This document shows positions 8,269 to 16,317 of a stretch of 26,558 nucleotides of DNA, piece after piece. The notes beneath the pieces were generated by a model. The model saw only the letters and a list, made by a program, of their open reading frames with translations, searched no databases and was not told the DNA's origin. Made by a program: the position numbers and the translations under genes. Position 1 is the stretch's first letter. Each line of letters opens with the position of its first letter. The stretch comes from Bacteroidota bacterium (GTDB lineage Bacteria; Bacteroidota; Bacteroidia; Chitinophagales; Chitinophagaceae): assembly GCA_023433755.1 (NCBI GenBank), contig JAEYUA010000081.1, positions 1-26,558 of the forward strand, given 5' to 3'.

Positions 8269-9396
8269 ATGTTAAACCACCGAACTACCGTACCGTTTAA
8301 AGAACACGATCCTGAACTGGCCAACCGCTGGCCTGAAGAAAGAGCCCGGGAATGGTATGATAAACATGGCTGGGTCGTTGGATGCAATTTCGTTCCAAGT
8401 AATGCCATCAACCAGATCGAGATGTGGCAGGATGATAGTTTTTCACCGGAAATTATTGACAGGGAATTGGGCTGGGCAGCCGGACTTGGTTTCAACACCA
8501 TGAGGGTGTTCCTGCACCAATTGGTTTGGGAAGACGATCCGGACGGATACCTGCAACGCATTGAACAATATCTTTCCATAGCTCATAAACATGGCATCAA
8601 AACCATGTTTGTTTTATTTGATGCCGTATGGGATCCATTTCCTAAACTTGGAAAACAGCCAGCCCCCCGGCACAACGTCCATAATTCCGGATGGGTGCAA
8701 TGCCCCGGCTATGATGTGCTGAATAACCCTTCCCAATATGATGAACTGCACAGTTATGTTAATGGTATTGTATCCTTTTTCAAAAATGATGAACGTGTAT
8801 TGATCTGGGATCTTTTCAATGAACCGGACAATATGAATCTTACCAGTTATAAGGATGACGACTACATTGCTCATAAAGCCGAGCTATCAATGGCGCTTCT
8901 GAAAAAAACCATTAACTGGGTACGAGTCATCAATCCGGATCAGCCCATTACCATGGCGCCCTGGCAGGAAAACTGGCACGAGAGCCACAGGGTATCAGCG
9001 TTGGATGAATACATGTTCAGCCATTCCGATATCATTTCCTTTCATAACTACGAGAATAAAAAAAACCTGGAGCAGCGGATACGCTCCATCAAACAACGCT
9101 ACAACCGTCCCATGCTTTGCACGGAGTATATGGCCAGGCCATTTGGAAGTACATTCCAGGAGATCTTACCCCTGTTCAGGGAACACAATATCGGTGCGTA
9201 TAACTGGGGACTGGTAGCAGGCAAATCGCAGACCCATTGTCCCTGGGACAGTTGGTCGAAGGAATACGTGAACGAACCTGAACTCTGGTTTCATGATATT
9301 TTCAGGAAGAACGGTGAAGTGTATAAAAAAGAAGAAGCGGAATTTCTCCGTTCATTTATAGCACAACAAAAAAATCATTATCCCAAAGTAGCATAA
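8269..9396 (+). CDS. Cytoplasmic clan GH-A (GH5-like) glycoside hydrolase
   Basis: A 375-residue protein with a TIM-barrel glycosidase pattern of clan GH-A. Visible elements are VVGCNFVPSNAIN on the first strand (37-49), GLGFNTMRVFLHQLVW (73-87), the acid/base Glu185 in WDLFNEPD, SFHNYE (257-262) and the candidate nucleophile Glu286 in LCTEYMARP. YNWGL with a later Trp pair completes the active-site lining. Such proteins are often labelled 1,4-beta-xylanase or cellulase, but the substrate is not established. There is no signal peptide, so the enzyme should act inside the cell, which is odd for a polysaccharide degrader. It points to small glycosides or an intracellular intermediate. A strong terminator follows at once, so it is probably transcribed apart from the glycosyltransferase operon. 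Confidence 0.8.
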   Translation: MLNHRTTVPFKEHDPELANRWPEERAREWYDKHGWVVGCNFVPSNAINQIEMWQDDSFSPEIIDRELGWAAGLGFNTMRVFLHQLVWEDDPDGYLQRIEQYLSIAHKHGIKTMFVLFDAVWDPFPKLGKQPAPRHNVHNSGWVQCPGYDVLNNPSQYDELHSYVNGIVSFFKNDERVLIWDLFNEPDNMNLTSYKDDDYIAHKAELSMALLKKTINWVRVINPDQPITMAPWQENWHESHRVSALDEYMFSHSDIISFHNYENKKNLEQRIRSIKQRYNRPMLCTEYMARPFGSTFQEILPLFREHNIGAYNWGLVAGKSQTHCPWDSWSKEYVNEPELWFHDIFRKNGEVYKKEEAEFLRSFIAQQKNHYPKVA

Positions 9397-9418
9397 TCGC
9401 ATAATTGATATATACTTT

Positions 9419-9447
9419 AAGACCTGCCAGCAGGTCTTTATTTTTTA
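9419..9447 (+). terminator. Rho-independent terminator after the GH-A glycosidase
   Basis: AAGACCTGC, loop CA, GCAGGTCTT gives a perfect 9-bp stem (or a 7-8-bp stem with a larger loop), followed by TATTTTTTAT. It starts 22 bases after the stop codon and marks a transcript boundary before the glycosyltransferase operon. Confidence 0.88.
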
Positions 9448-9643
9448 TAACACCCAGTAAAAATTTCCGGATAACGCATCTATTTAAAAGTTTAACAGCT
9501 CCCTGCATAGAAAATAAATTCTGGCACAACCCTGCCGTAGCATTTGTATGAGTATGAACTTCTACATGTCCATCCTTTAGTAATTAAGGCTTTGTGGTTT
9601 TCATTGGAGGAATTGATGGCATGTAAATAGCAACATTAGGTTC

Positions 9644-10819
9644 ATGATCAAAAATATTGATGAAGTATCATGCGCATTCCTGAAAAATATTGACCTCGTT
9701 TGTTTCAGCCACCTGCGCTGGGGATTTGTATTCCAAAGACCCAACCACCTGCTCAGCAGGTTTTCCAGACACCAGCGAGTATTTTTTATTGAAGAGCCCA
9801 TTTTCCATGATTCGGATCATGAGCTTAGAATTGAAAATTATAATGAGAACCTGTTTGTAGTAACACCGCACCTGAGGCATGGACTGTCGGAAAAGCAACT
9901 CCATCAAAGCCTACGCACAATAATTGGTGAATTATTCAATCTGAAAAATATCACCAGGTTTATTTCATGGTACTATACACCAATGGCTTTGCCATTCACA
10001 GATCATCTCACGCCAGAAATGGTGGTTTATGACTGTATGGATGAGCTGTCAGCATTCAAATTTGCTCCTCCGCAATTAACCCTGCTGGAAAAAGATCTCT
10101 TCAAAAAAGCTGACCTGGTGTTTACCGGTGGCAACAGCATTTATGAATTCAAAAAGCACCAGCATCATAATATTCATTCTTTCCCCAGCAGCATTGATAA
10201 AAACCATTTCGGGAAAGCAAGAACCTTTATAGCAGACCCGGCTGACCAGGCCCATATACCTCATCCACGGTTCGGGTTTTTTGGTGTGGTAGACGAAAGG
10301 TTCGATATCGAACTGGTAGACGAGGTAGCTAAGTCAAGGCCAGGCTGGCATTTTGTAATACTGGGACCGGTTGTGAAAATTGATCCAGCCACCCTGCCGA
10401 ATTATGAGAATGTACACTACCTCGGCGGAAAAAAATATGAAGAGTTGCCAGCTTACCTCGCAGGCTGGGATGTGGCACTTGTTCCTTTTGCCATGAATGA
10501 ATCTACGAAGTTCATTAGTCCCACCAAGACCCCTGAATATCTGGCTGCAGGCAAACCGGTAATCTCCACTCCCATCACCGACGTGGTGCATCCTTATGGA
10601 GATCACAAATTGGTTCATATAGCCAGCAATGCTGCAGAATTCATTAAAGCCGCGGAAAATGAGCTGGGTAAAAAGAGAAAATCAGCCTGGCTGAATAAGG
10701 TGGATGATTTTCTTGCCTTCAATTCCTGGGACAGAACATGGGGACAGATGGTTAGACTTATGGAAAGCAGTATAAATAACACAACAATTAAAACAAATCA
10801 GGAGAAAGCATATGTTTGA
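9644..10819 (+). CDS. Glycosyltransferase, GT-B fold (TuaH-like, GT1/GT4 type)
   Basis: A 391-residue cytoplasmic or membrane-associated sugar-nucleotide-dependent glycosyltransferase. The N-terminal motif HLRWGFVFQRPNHLLSRF (33-50) is characteristic of the TuaH-like group of family 1/4-type transferases. The C-terminal donor half shows FGFFGVVDERFD (a common start of the second Rossmann domain), VHYLGGKKYEELPAYLAGWD, and FISPTKTPEYLAAGKPVIST, which contains the donor-phosphate-binding Glu. No membrane segment is obvious. The start is the ATG at 9644: in-frame codons upstream reach a stop at 9614-9616 without another start. The 3' end overlaps the glf start by 8 bases, indicating translational coupling. 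Acceptor and donor are not known from sequence; the coupling to glf makes UDP-galactofuranose a reasonable donor guess. Confidence 0.85.
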   Translation: MIKNIDEVSCAFLKNIDLVCFSHLRWGFVFQRPNHLLSRFSRHQRVFFIEEPIFHDSDHELRIENYNENLFVVTPHLRHGLSEKQLHQSLRTIIGELFNLKNITRFISWYYTPMALPFTDHLTPEMVVYDCMDELSAFKFAPPQLTLLEKDLFKKADLVFTGGNSIYEFKKHQHHNIHSFPSSIDKNHFGKARTFIADPADQAHIPHPRFGFFGVVDERFDIELVDEVAKSRPGWHFVILGPVVKIDPATLPNYENVHYLGGKKYEELPAYLAGWDVALVPFAMNESTKFISPTKTPEYLAAGKPVISTPITDVVHPYGDHKLVHIASNAAEFIKAAENELGKKRKSAWLNKVDDFLAFNSWDRTWGQMVRLMESSINNTTIKTNQEKAYV

Positions 10820-11969
10820 TTATCTCATAGTAGGTGCAGGTTTCGCAGGGAGCGTGATGGCTGAAAGACTGGCCTCACAGGCCAATAAAAAAGTACTGAT
10901 CATTGACAAACGAAACCACATTGGCGGTAACGCTTATGATTATTATAACGAGGAGGGCATCCTGATCCATAAATACGGTCCTCATATTTTTCACACCAAT
11001 TCAAAAGAAGTATTCGAATACCTGGGACAGTTTACTCCATGGAGACCTTACGAGCATAAGGTGCTGGGCAGCGTGGATGGACAGCTTGTTCCCATTCCCA
11101 TTAATCTCAATACCATCAACCAGCTTTACGGGTTGAACCTGAATAGTTCTGAAGTGGAAGGTTTTTTTGCCGAGCGTGCGGAAAAACTGCCAAGGGTAAA
11201 AACATCTGAGGATGTGGTGGTGAGTACGGTAGGCCGTGAATTATATGAAAAGTTTTTTCGTGGCTATACCAGGAAGATGTGGGACCTCGATCCGTCTGAG
11301 CTCGACGCAAGTGTAACGGCAAGAGTTCCTACAAGAACCAACCGGGATGACCGTTATTTCACAGATACTTACCAGGCCATGCCGCTGCATGGGTATACAC
11401 ATATGTTCAGCAATATGCTATCCCATAAGAATATTAAGATCATGCTGAATACGGATTATAAGGATATCATTGACATTATTCCTTTCAAAAACCTGGTATT
11501 CACCGGACCGGTGGATGAGTATTTTGACTATTGTTATGGCAAACTACCCTACCGCTCACTGGAATTCAAATTTGAAACGGTTGATAAAGAAGTTTTCCAG
11601 CCGACCGGCACTGTAAATTATCCCAACGGGCAACTCTATACAAGGATTACTGATTTTAAATACCTCACCGGGCAGGTTCATCCAAAGACCGCTATTGTAT
11701 ATGAATTTCCGAAAGCTGAAGGAGACCCATATTATCCTGTACCAAGGCCGGAGAACGCTGAACTTTATAAAAAATACCAGCAACTGGCGGCAACCATGAC
11801 CAATACCTATTTTGCCGGGCGCCTTGCTACCTACAAATACTATAACATGGACCAGGTGGTAGCCCAGTCTCTTACCCTTTTCAAAAAGCTGGTGCAGGAA
11901 GATAGAAAAGAAAGTTTTGTGAATGGAAAAACAGTTAATGGACAATCCAACAGCATCATGCAATCCTGA
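10812..11969 (+). CDS. glf: UDP-galactopyranose mutase
   Basis: A 385-residue FAD enzyme converting UDP-galactopyranose to UDP-galactofuranose, the donor for galactofuranose in glycans. The N-terminal dinucleotide motif is LIVGAGFAGSVMAERL (GxGxxG at 8-13). It is followed by the family motifs RNHIGGNAYDYY, YGPHIFHT, EHKVLGSVDGQLVPIPIN, YEKFFRGYTRKMW and FAGRLATYKYYNMDQVV. The length is near that of E. coli Glf (367). It overlaps the upstream glycosyltransferase by 8 bases and the downstream fusion gene by 47 (or 32 if the second ATG is used). Galactofuranose synthesis commits the pathway to a cell-surface or extracellular glycan or a glycoside. No family-2 galactofuranosyltransferase is present in the window. 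Confidence 0.96.
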   Translation: MFDYLIVGAGFAGSVMAERLASQANKKVLIIDKRNHIGGNAYDYYNEEGILIHKYGPHIFHTNSKEVFEYLGQFTPWRPYEHKVLGSVDGQLVPIPINLNTINQLYGLNLNSSEVEGFFAERAEKLPRVKTSEDVVVSTVGRELYEKFFRGYTRKMWDLDPSELDASVTARVPTRTNRDDRYFTDTYQAMPLHGYTHMFSNMLSHKNIKIMLNTDYKDIIDIIPFKNLVFTGPVDEYFDYCYGKLPYRSLEFKFETVDKEVFQPTGTVNYPNGQLYTRITDFKYLTGQVHPKTAIVYEFPKAEGDPYYPVPRPENAELYKKYQQLAATMTNTYFAGRLATYKYYNMDQVVAQSLTLFKKLVQEDRKESFVNGKTVNGQSNSIMQS

Positions 11970-14121
11970 GATCTGGGGCGGTATTGAATGCACTATCAAC
12001 AGGGTTGGTGATGACTATTACGACCAACTGGCATTTTCCGGGCACTATTACCGGGCAGGACATCTTGAGCAGATCACAGACCTGGGCTTCAAAAAAATGC
12101 GCTATCCCCTGTTATGGGAAAAGCATGAGCCGGAAGAGAATATGAAAACTGACTGGACCTGGGCAGGCAGTCAACTTGATATACTGAGGAAAAAAAATAT
12201 CGATGTGATAGCAGGACTCGTACATCATGGTAGCGGCCCTGCTTACACAGACCTGTTGGACGAACAATTCCCTTACAAGCTGGCAAGGTATGCAGGCAGG
12301 GTTGCCAAACAGTTTCCATGGATAGAATACTACACTCCCGTAAATGAACCACTCACAACGGCGAGATTTAGCGGACTCTATGGACTCTGGTATCCACATA
12401 ATAAAAATGACCTGGCCTTTGCAAGGATGTTGCTTCATGAATTAAAAGGAACCGTCCTGGCCATGCAGGCTATTCGTGTAATCAATCCATCCGCGAAGCT
12501 GGTGCAAACAGAAGACCTTGGCAAAACCTACAGCTCTCCCGCCCTGGATTACCAGGCCCGGTTTGAAAATGAGAGAAGGTGGCTCACCTTCGACATATTA
12601 AAAGGCAGGCTGAACCGGGAACATGAACTATGGAACTATTTCATTGATGTAGGAATCCATGAATCCGAACTGGTTTTCTTTTTGGAAAATCCATGTGTGC
12701 CCGATATTATAGGATTCAATCATTATCCAACATCTGAAAGATTTCTCGATGAAAATCTTTCACTTTATCCTTCACATACACATGGCAGTAATGGCAGGCA
12801 CCGCTATGCTGATGTGGAAGCGGTGAGAGTGCAGGTGGAACAGGAAACAGGGCTGGAAGTTTTACTGGCAGAGGCATGGAACAGGTTCCAGGCACCTATG
12901 GCCATTACAGAGGTTCACATCCATTGTCATCGCGAAGAACAGTTACGATGGTTCAGGTATGTGTATGATAGTTGTACCCGTCTTGCAGAACAGGGAATCA
13001 ATATAAAGGCAGTAACCAGTTGGGCCCTGCTGGGATCTTATGGATGGAACAAATTGCTTACAGAACCAGGAGGTGAATATGAACCAGGCGCATTTGACCT
13101 GAGAGATGGACGGCCCAGGCCTACCGCGCTGGCAGGCTTCATCAAAAAGATGATGGAAACACAGAAACATCATCACCTGCTCACGGAAGAAAAAGGATGG
13201 TGGCTCAGGGAATCCAGGTTAATCTTTTCCAATGCAGGTATCACCAAACAACTAAACCAATCCTCTGCTCCATTACTGATCATAGGCAAAAACGGAACAC
13301 TGGGCAGGGCATTCGCGAGGGTATGCGAGGAAAGATGCATTCACTATTATTTAATCGGAAGGGATGAGTGCGATATCAGCAAGCCGGCATCCATTGAAAA
13401 TGCTGTGTCATTATATAAACCATGGGCTATCATCAATGCGGCAGGATTTGTAAGAGTTGATGAAGCGGAGCAGGCAATAGATGAATGCATGCAATCAAAC
13501 GCATCAGGACCGCTGAACCTGGCGAGAGCCTGCCACCGGCATGGCCTTCAACTGGTAAGTTTTTCAAGTGACCTGGTATTTGACGGTAAAAAACCAACAC
13601 CCTATATCGAGAGCGACCTTCCCAATCCACTGAACATATATGGAAGAAGCAAGGCGCAATCGGAAATCTATTTCCAGAAAGAATGTCCTTCAGCCCTCAT
13701 CATACGTACCAGTGCATTTTTCGGACCCTGGGACAGTTATAATTTCGCTCATTACGTGGAAAGAGCGCTCAGCCAGTATGAAACCATACCGGTTGTACGC
13801 GACATTCATATTTCTCCCACCTATGTACCACACCTGGTACATGCATCGCTTGATATCCTGATTGACCAGGAATCAGGCATCTGGCACCTGGCCAACAAAG
13901 GATCGGTTACCTGGGCGTCTTTTGCAGAAATGATCGCAGACAGGTTACACCTCAACAAAGACCTGATCCGCAAGGTCAATGCATCCTCCATGAACTATGC
14001 AGCTAAAAGGCCGTTTAATTCCGCATTGGGAAGTGAAAGAGGTTATCATCTCCCGTCGTTTGATAAAGCATTTGAAGAATATATCAGAACCCGGAGAACC
14101 GAAAAAAGGCAGGTAGCCTGA
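11923..14121 (+). CDS. Fusion protein: GH1-type glycosidase domain plus RmlD-type sugar-nucleotide reductase
   Basis: 732 residues with two enzyme domains. Residues about 17-410 are a GH1-like TIM barrel: IWGGIECTINRV, the acid/base Glu142 in TPVNEPLTTARF, GFNHYPTSE (264-272) and the nucleophile Glu330 in MAITEVHIH, so both catalytic Glu are kept. Residues about 450-730 are an extended short-chain dehydrogenase of the RmlD type (dTDP-4-dehydrorhamnose reductase): LLIIGKNGTLGRAF (Gly455, Gly458, Gly461), INAAGFVRVDEAE, SSDLVFDG, Tyr573-x3-Lys577 in YGRSKAQSE, and RTSAFFGPWDSYN. There is no signal peptide. The frame starts at an ATG inside the end of glf; a second in-frame ATG at 11938 is equally possible. 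The RmlD half suggests NAD(P)H reduction of a 4-keto sugar nucleotide, but no RmlA, RmlB or RmlC gene is nearby. The joint reaction is unknown; the domain calls are firm. Confidence 0.88.
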   Translation: MEKQLMDNPTASCNPEIWGGIECTINRVGDDYYDQLAFSGHYYRAGHLEQITDLGFKKMRYPLLWEKHEPEENMKTDWTWAGSQLDILRKKNIDVIAGLVHHGSGPAYTDLLDEQFPYKLARYAGRVAKQFPWIEYYTPVNEPLTTARFSGLYGLWYPHNKNDLAFARMLLHELKGTVLAMQAIRVINPSAKLVQTEDLGKTYSSPALDYQARFENERRWLTFDILKGRLNREHELWNYFIDVGIHESELVFFLENPCVPDIIGFNHYPTSERFLDENLSLYPSHTHGSNGRHRYADVEAVRVQVEQETGLEVLLAEAWNRFQAPMAITEVHIHCHREEQLRWFRYVYDSCTRLAEQGINIKAVTSWALLGSYGWNKLLTEPGGEYEPGAFDLRDGRPRPTALAGFIKKMMETQKHHHLLTEEKGWWLRESRLIFSNAGITKQLNQSSAPLLIIGKNGTLGRAFARVCEERCIHYYLIGRDECDISKPASIENAVSLYKPWAIINAAGFVRVDEAEQAIDECMQSNASGPLNLARACHRHGLQLVSFSSDLVFDGKKPTPYIESDLPNPLNIYGRSKAQSEIYFQKECPSALIIRTSAFFGPWDSYNFAHYVERALSQYETIPVVRDIHISPTYVPHLVHASLDILIDQESGIWHLANKGSVTWASFAEMIADRLHLNKDLIRKVNASSMNYAAKRPFNSALGSERGYHLPSFDKAFEEYIRTRRTEKRQVA

Positions 14122-14182
14122 TCCGCAGAATTAATAATGCTTTAAGAATCGCCTGGCAATTTTCGAAGTCTTCTTCCGTTAG

Positions 14183-14217
14183 GAACCTACAAGGACCTCT
14201 GCAAAGGATTGTAGTTC
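14183..14217 (+). other. Imperfect hairpin between the fusion gene and the GYF-like gene
   Basis: GAACCTACAA pairs with TTGTAGTTC with a single bulged C and a 16-base loop. TATAAAAAATTTTTT follows directly and runs into the ATG at 14233. It could act as a weak terminator for the sugar operon or as a leader structure for the next gene; the sequence does not decide. Confidence 0.35.
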
Positions 14218-14232
14218 TATAAAAAATTTTTT

Positions 14233-15546
14233 ATGTACCAGTCTTATCTGCTGCTCCGCAACAATGAGCAAACAGGTCCGTACTCCCTTGAACAACTACT
14301 TCAGCTCGATCTGAAACCTTTTGATCTCGTATGGGAAGAAGGCCGAAGTGCGGCCTGGAGATATCCCGGGGAAATCGAATCCCTGCAATCATTCATTGAA
14401 CACGCTCCCGGTGTTGCGCAGGCCATTAGTGGGGATACTGTCTCCAGGGTTAATACTTCAATTACTCCCAAAAAAGTTTTTGTCAGTATGCCTGGAAAAA
14501 AAACTCCTGCTCCCACGCCAGTGCAAAAAGACGAGACTGATCCCGATGCCATCATCAGCCAAAGAGCTGAGTCTTTGAGGTTAAGGGTTCAGCAGTATGC
14601 CAGTGAAAACCACCCGGCGGTTCCGCCACCTTTATCCAATTCTTTCTATGAAAAGGAAGAACCAACGTATTCCTATTTCCAGAAAAGTACCAGGAAAAAC
14701 AAAATCTCCTCCAGGCAGATCATGATCCTTTCAGGAATCATCCTGGCTGCGGTATTGTCCTGGTACTTTATTTCAAATGATGATGTAGCCCTGCCTGATG
14801 TAAAACCACCAGCTACCCGTGTCTCTTCTATTCCTACCGCGGCACCTGTTGAAAATGAAGCTAACCTTCCCGTACCCTCTTTACCAGTAAAATCGAATCC
14901 TGAATTGTTTGTAAGGGAGGTTGCTGCTCCTTCAAAAAAACCAAGGGCGAGCCAGCCGGTTAAACCTGAAAAGCTACCGGAAACTGAGCTGGTAATAAAC
15001 ACTACGCCTCCGCCACCAAACCATGTAACGAATGAAGCGGTTAATGAAAATGATGCAGGCATGCCTGTGAATGACCCGCCAGCACCCAAAAAAGAAAAAA
15101 AGAAACTCAGGGAAGTTGTGCGGAATATTTTCAATCCAAAAGATAAGGAACCGGCTGATGTGCCGGCAGATGAAACACCGGTACCGGCCACGGGAAGAAA
15201 AGCAAATAAAAGAAACAACACAGGTGACGTGGTAACAGCCGGCGAAGCCGTGAGGAATAATATCGATATCAGTTCCAACGACAAGGGCAACTGGATGATG
15301 GGGATCAGCGGAATGAAGGTTACTGTACGCAACCGGAACAATCTGCCAGTTTCTTCAGTGATTGTAACCGTGACTTACCTTGACGTCAACAACAAACTGC
15401 TTGAAAAAAAGGAATTGAATTTCAAAAATATCCCAGCAAATGGAAAATTGACACTGAATGCGCCGGATCATCGCTGGGCAGATCATACCGAAATCAGCCT
15501 GGGTGTTGTTGAAGTTGTGCGTGATACATATGCCCTGGACAGATAA
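14233..15546 (+). CDS. GYF_2-like domain membrane protein with proline-rich linker
   Basis: 437 residues of unknown function. Residues 3-55 resemble a GYF_2/DUF4339 domain (SYLLLRNNEQTGPYSLEQL, then an aromatic-rich stretch DLVWEEGRSAAWR), a small module thought to bind proline-rich peptides. A Lys/Arg-rich stretch precedes a single membrane helix (161-180), with no cleavable signal. After the helix comes a long region rich in Pro, Lys and Glu (about 185-330), probably disordered. A compact C-terminal domain follows (about 345-437: MKVTVRNRNNLPVSSVIVTV, VTYLDVNNKLLEKKEL), resembling a beta-sandwich of the FxLYD kind. The likely topology is GYF domain in the cytoplasm and C-terminal domain in the periplasm. 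It sits 111 bases after the fusion gene and may be separately transcribed. Confidence 0.7.
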   Translation: MYQSYLLLRNNEQTGPYSLEQLLQLDLKPFDLVWEEGRSAAWRYPGEIESLQSFIEHAPGVAQAISGDTVSRVNTSITPKKVFVSMPGKKTPAPTPVQKDETDPDAIISQRAESLRLRVQQYASENHPAVPPPLSNSFYEKEEPTYSYFQKSTRKNKISSRQIMILSGIILAAVLSWYFISNDDVALPDVKPPATRVSSIPTAAPVENEANLPVPSLPVKSNPELFVREVAAPSKKPRASQPVKPEKLPETELVINTTPPPPNHVTNEAVNENDAGMPVNDPPAPKKEKKKLREVVRNIFNPKDKEPADVPADETPVPATGRKANKRNNTGDVVTAGEAVRNNIDISSNDKGNWMMGISGMKVTVRNRNNLPVSSVIVTVTYLDVNNKLLEKKELNFKNIPANGKLTLNAPDHRWADHTEISLGVVEVVRDTYALDR

Positions 15547-15548
15547 AA

Positions 15549-15571
15549 AAAGCTTCTGTTTTACAGAAGCT
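15549..15571. terminator. Hairpin just after the GYF-like gene
   Basis: AAGCTTCTGT, loop TTT, ACAGAAGCTT is a perfect 10-bp inverted repeat two bases after the stop codon. A-rich sequence lies on its left and only CAAGGTTTTC on its right. It would make a good terminator on the minus strand (T7 tract) but a weak one on the plus strand, where the gene actually lies. Confidence 0.5.
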
Positions 15572-15675
15572 TCAAGGTTTTCAGGAATTGGTGGCTGGTA
15601 GTTGTTCAGATAATGGATATGAATTTTACATGTTCAAGTTAACAAGCCTTTAAGATATTTAGATCAGCGATAATT

Positions 15676-15716
15676 GCCAGTGTGGACAAACCAGGTTTAT
15701 TCACACTGGCTTTTTT
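15676..15716 (+). terminator. Rho-independent terminator upstream of the DUF983 gene
   Basis: GCCAGTGTG pairs perfectly with CACACTGGC across a 17-base loop and is followed by TTTTTTA. It lies 130 bases past the GYF-like gene, so either that transcript has a long 3' tail or a short non-coding transcript ends here. The rest of the 308-base gap (15547-15854) contains this hairpin, the one at 15549-15571 and a candidate promoter box, but no gene. Confidence 0.8.
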
Positions 15717-15824
15717 ATTGATTCTACTGCATTATAAGCGAAAACAAAAATTTATCAACAGCAATAATAAAAATATCTGAACCAGGGAATGATATGCATT
15801 AAGAGCTGAAAGATGATGAGCCTT

Positions 15825-15832
15825 TACCTTTG
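15825..15832 (+). promoter_or_regulatory. Candidate -7 element for the DUF983 gene
   Basis: TACCTTTG matches the Bacteroidota -7 consensus TAnnTTTG and lies 22 bases before the ATG at 15855. No TTTG is found 19-21 bases upstream, so the -33 half is missing or weak. Confidence 0.4.
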
Positions 15833-15854
15833 CCGGTAATCAAATAAACATATT

Positions 15855-16316
15855 ATGTGCGCTGCCACCAGTGATGCGAAGCCCGGCCTGGTATTAAGTG
15901 TTATCAAGAATAAATGTCCGCGCTGCCGGAGAGGCCCGCTTTATAAAGAAAAAAATCCTTACCATCTCAATAGATTCATGCTGATGCATGAACGCTGTCC
16001 CGTTTGCGGTCAGCCATTGGATATGGAACCCGGTTTCTATTATGGCACCAACATGGTCAGTTATGCGCTGGCAGTGATTTTCAGCATCCTGAGCTTTATT
16101 TTATGGTGGATGCTGATCGGGTTTTCATTACAGGACAAAAGAGTATTCTTCTGGCTGGGCATCAATGCAGTGTTGCTCGTGTTGCTGCAACCTCCCCTCA
16201 TGCGTTTATCACGTTCGCTCTGGCTTAGCTTTTTTGTGCCTTACAGCAGCCGGTGGAAAGAGGGAGATATCCTGGAACCGGAACGCGTGAACAAGGAACA
16301 ATCTAACAACTGGTGA
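15855..16316 (+). CDS. DUF983 family membrane protein with zinc-ribbon-like cysteines
   Basis: 153 residues, DUF983 type. Two CxxC pairs in the N-terminal part, CPRC (21-24) and CPVC (48-51), look like a zinc ribbon and are followed by the family motif EPGFYYGTNMVSYA (58-71). Two membrane helices follow (about 68-90 and 97-115), and the C-terminus is hydrophilic. The molecular function of the family is not established. The start is the ATG at 15855, about 22 bases after the candidate -7 box. The stop lies 1 base before the stop of the convergent gene at 16318, so the two transcripts must overlap or end inside each other. Confidence 0.88.
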   Translation: MCAATSDAKPGLVLSVIKNKCPRCRRGPLYKEKNPYHLNRFMLMHERCPVCGQPLDMEPGFYYGTNMVSYALAVIFSILSFILWWMLIGFSLQDKRVFFWLGINAVLLVLLQPPLMRLSRSLWLSFFVPYSSRWKEGDILEPERVNKEQSNNW

Positions 16317-16317
16317 T

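Noticed and set aside
14673..15341. Long open frame (222 residues) antisense to the GYF-like gene
   Set aside because: Its composition is dominated by Ser, Phe, Gly and Thr, as expected from reading a Lys/Pro/Glu-rich gene backwards; no domain or start signal is seen.
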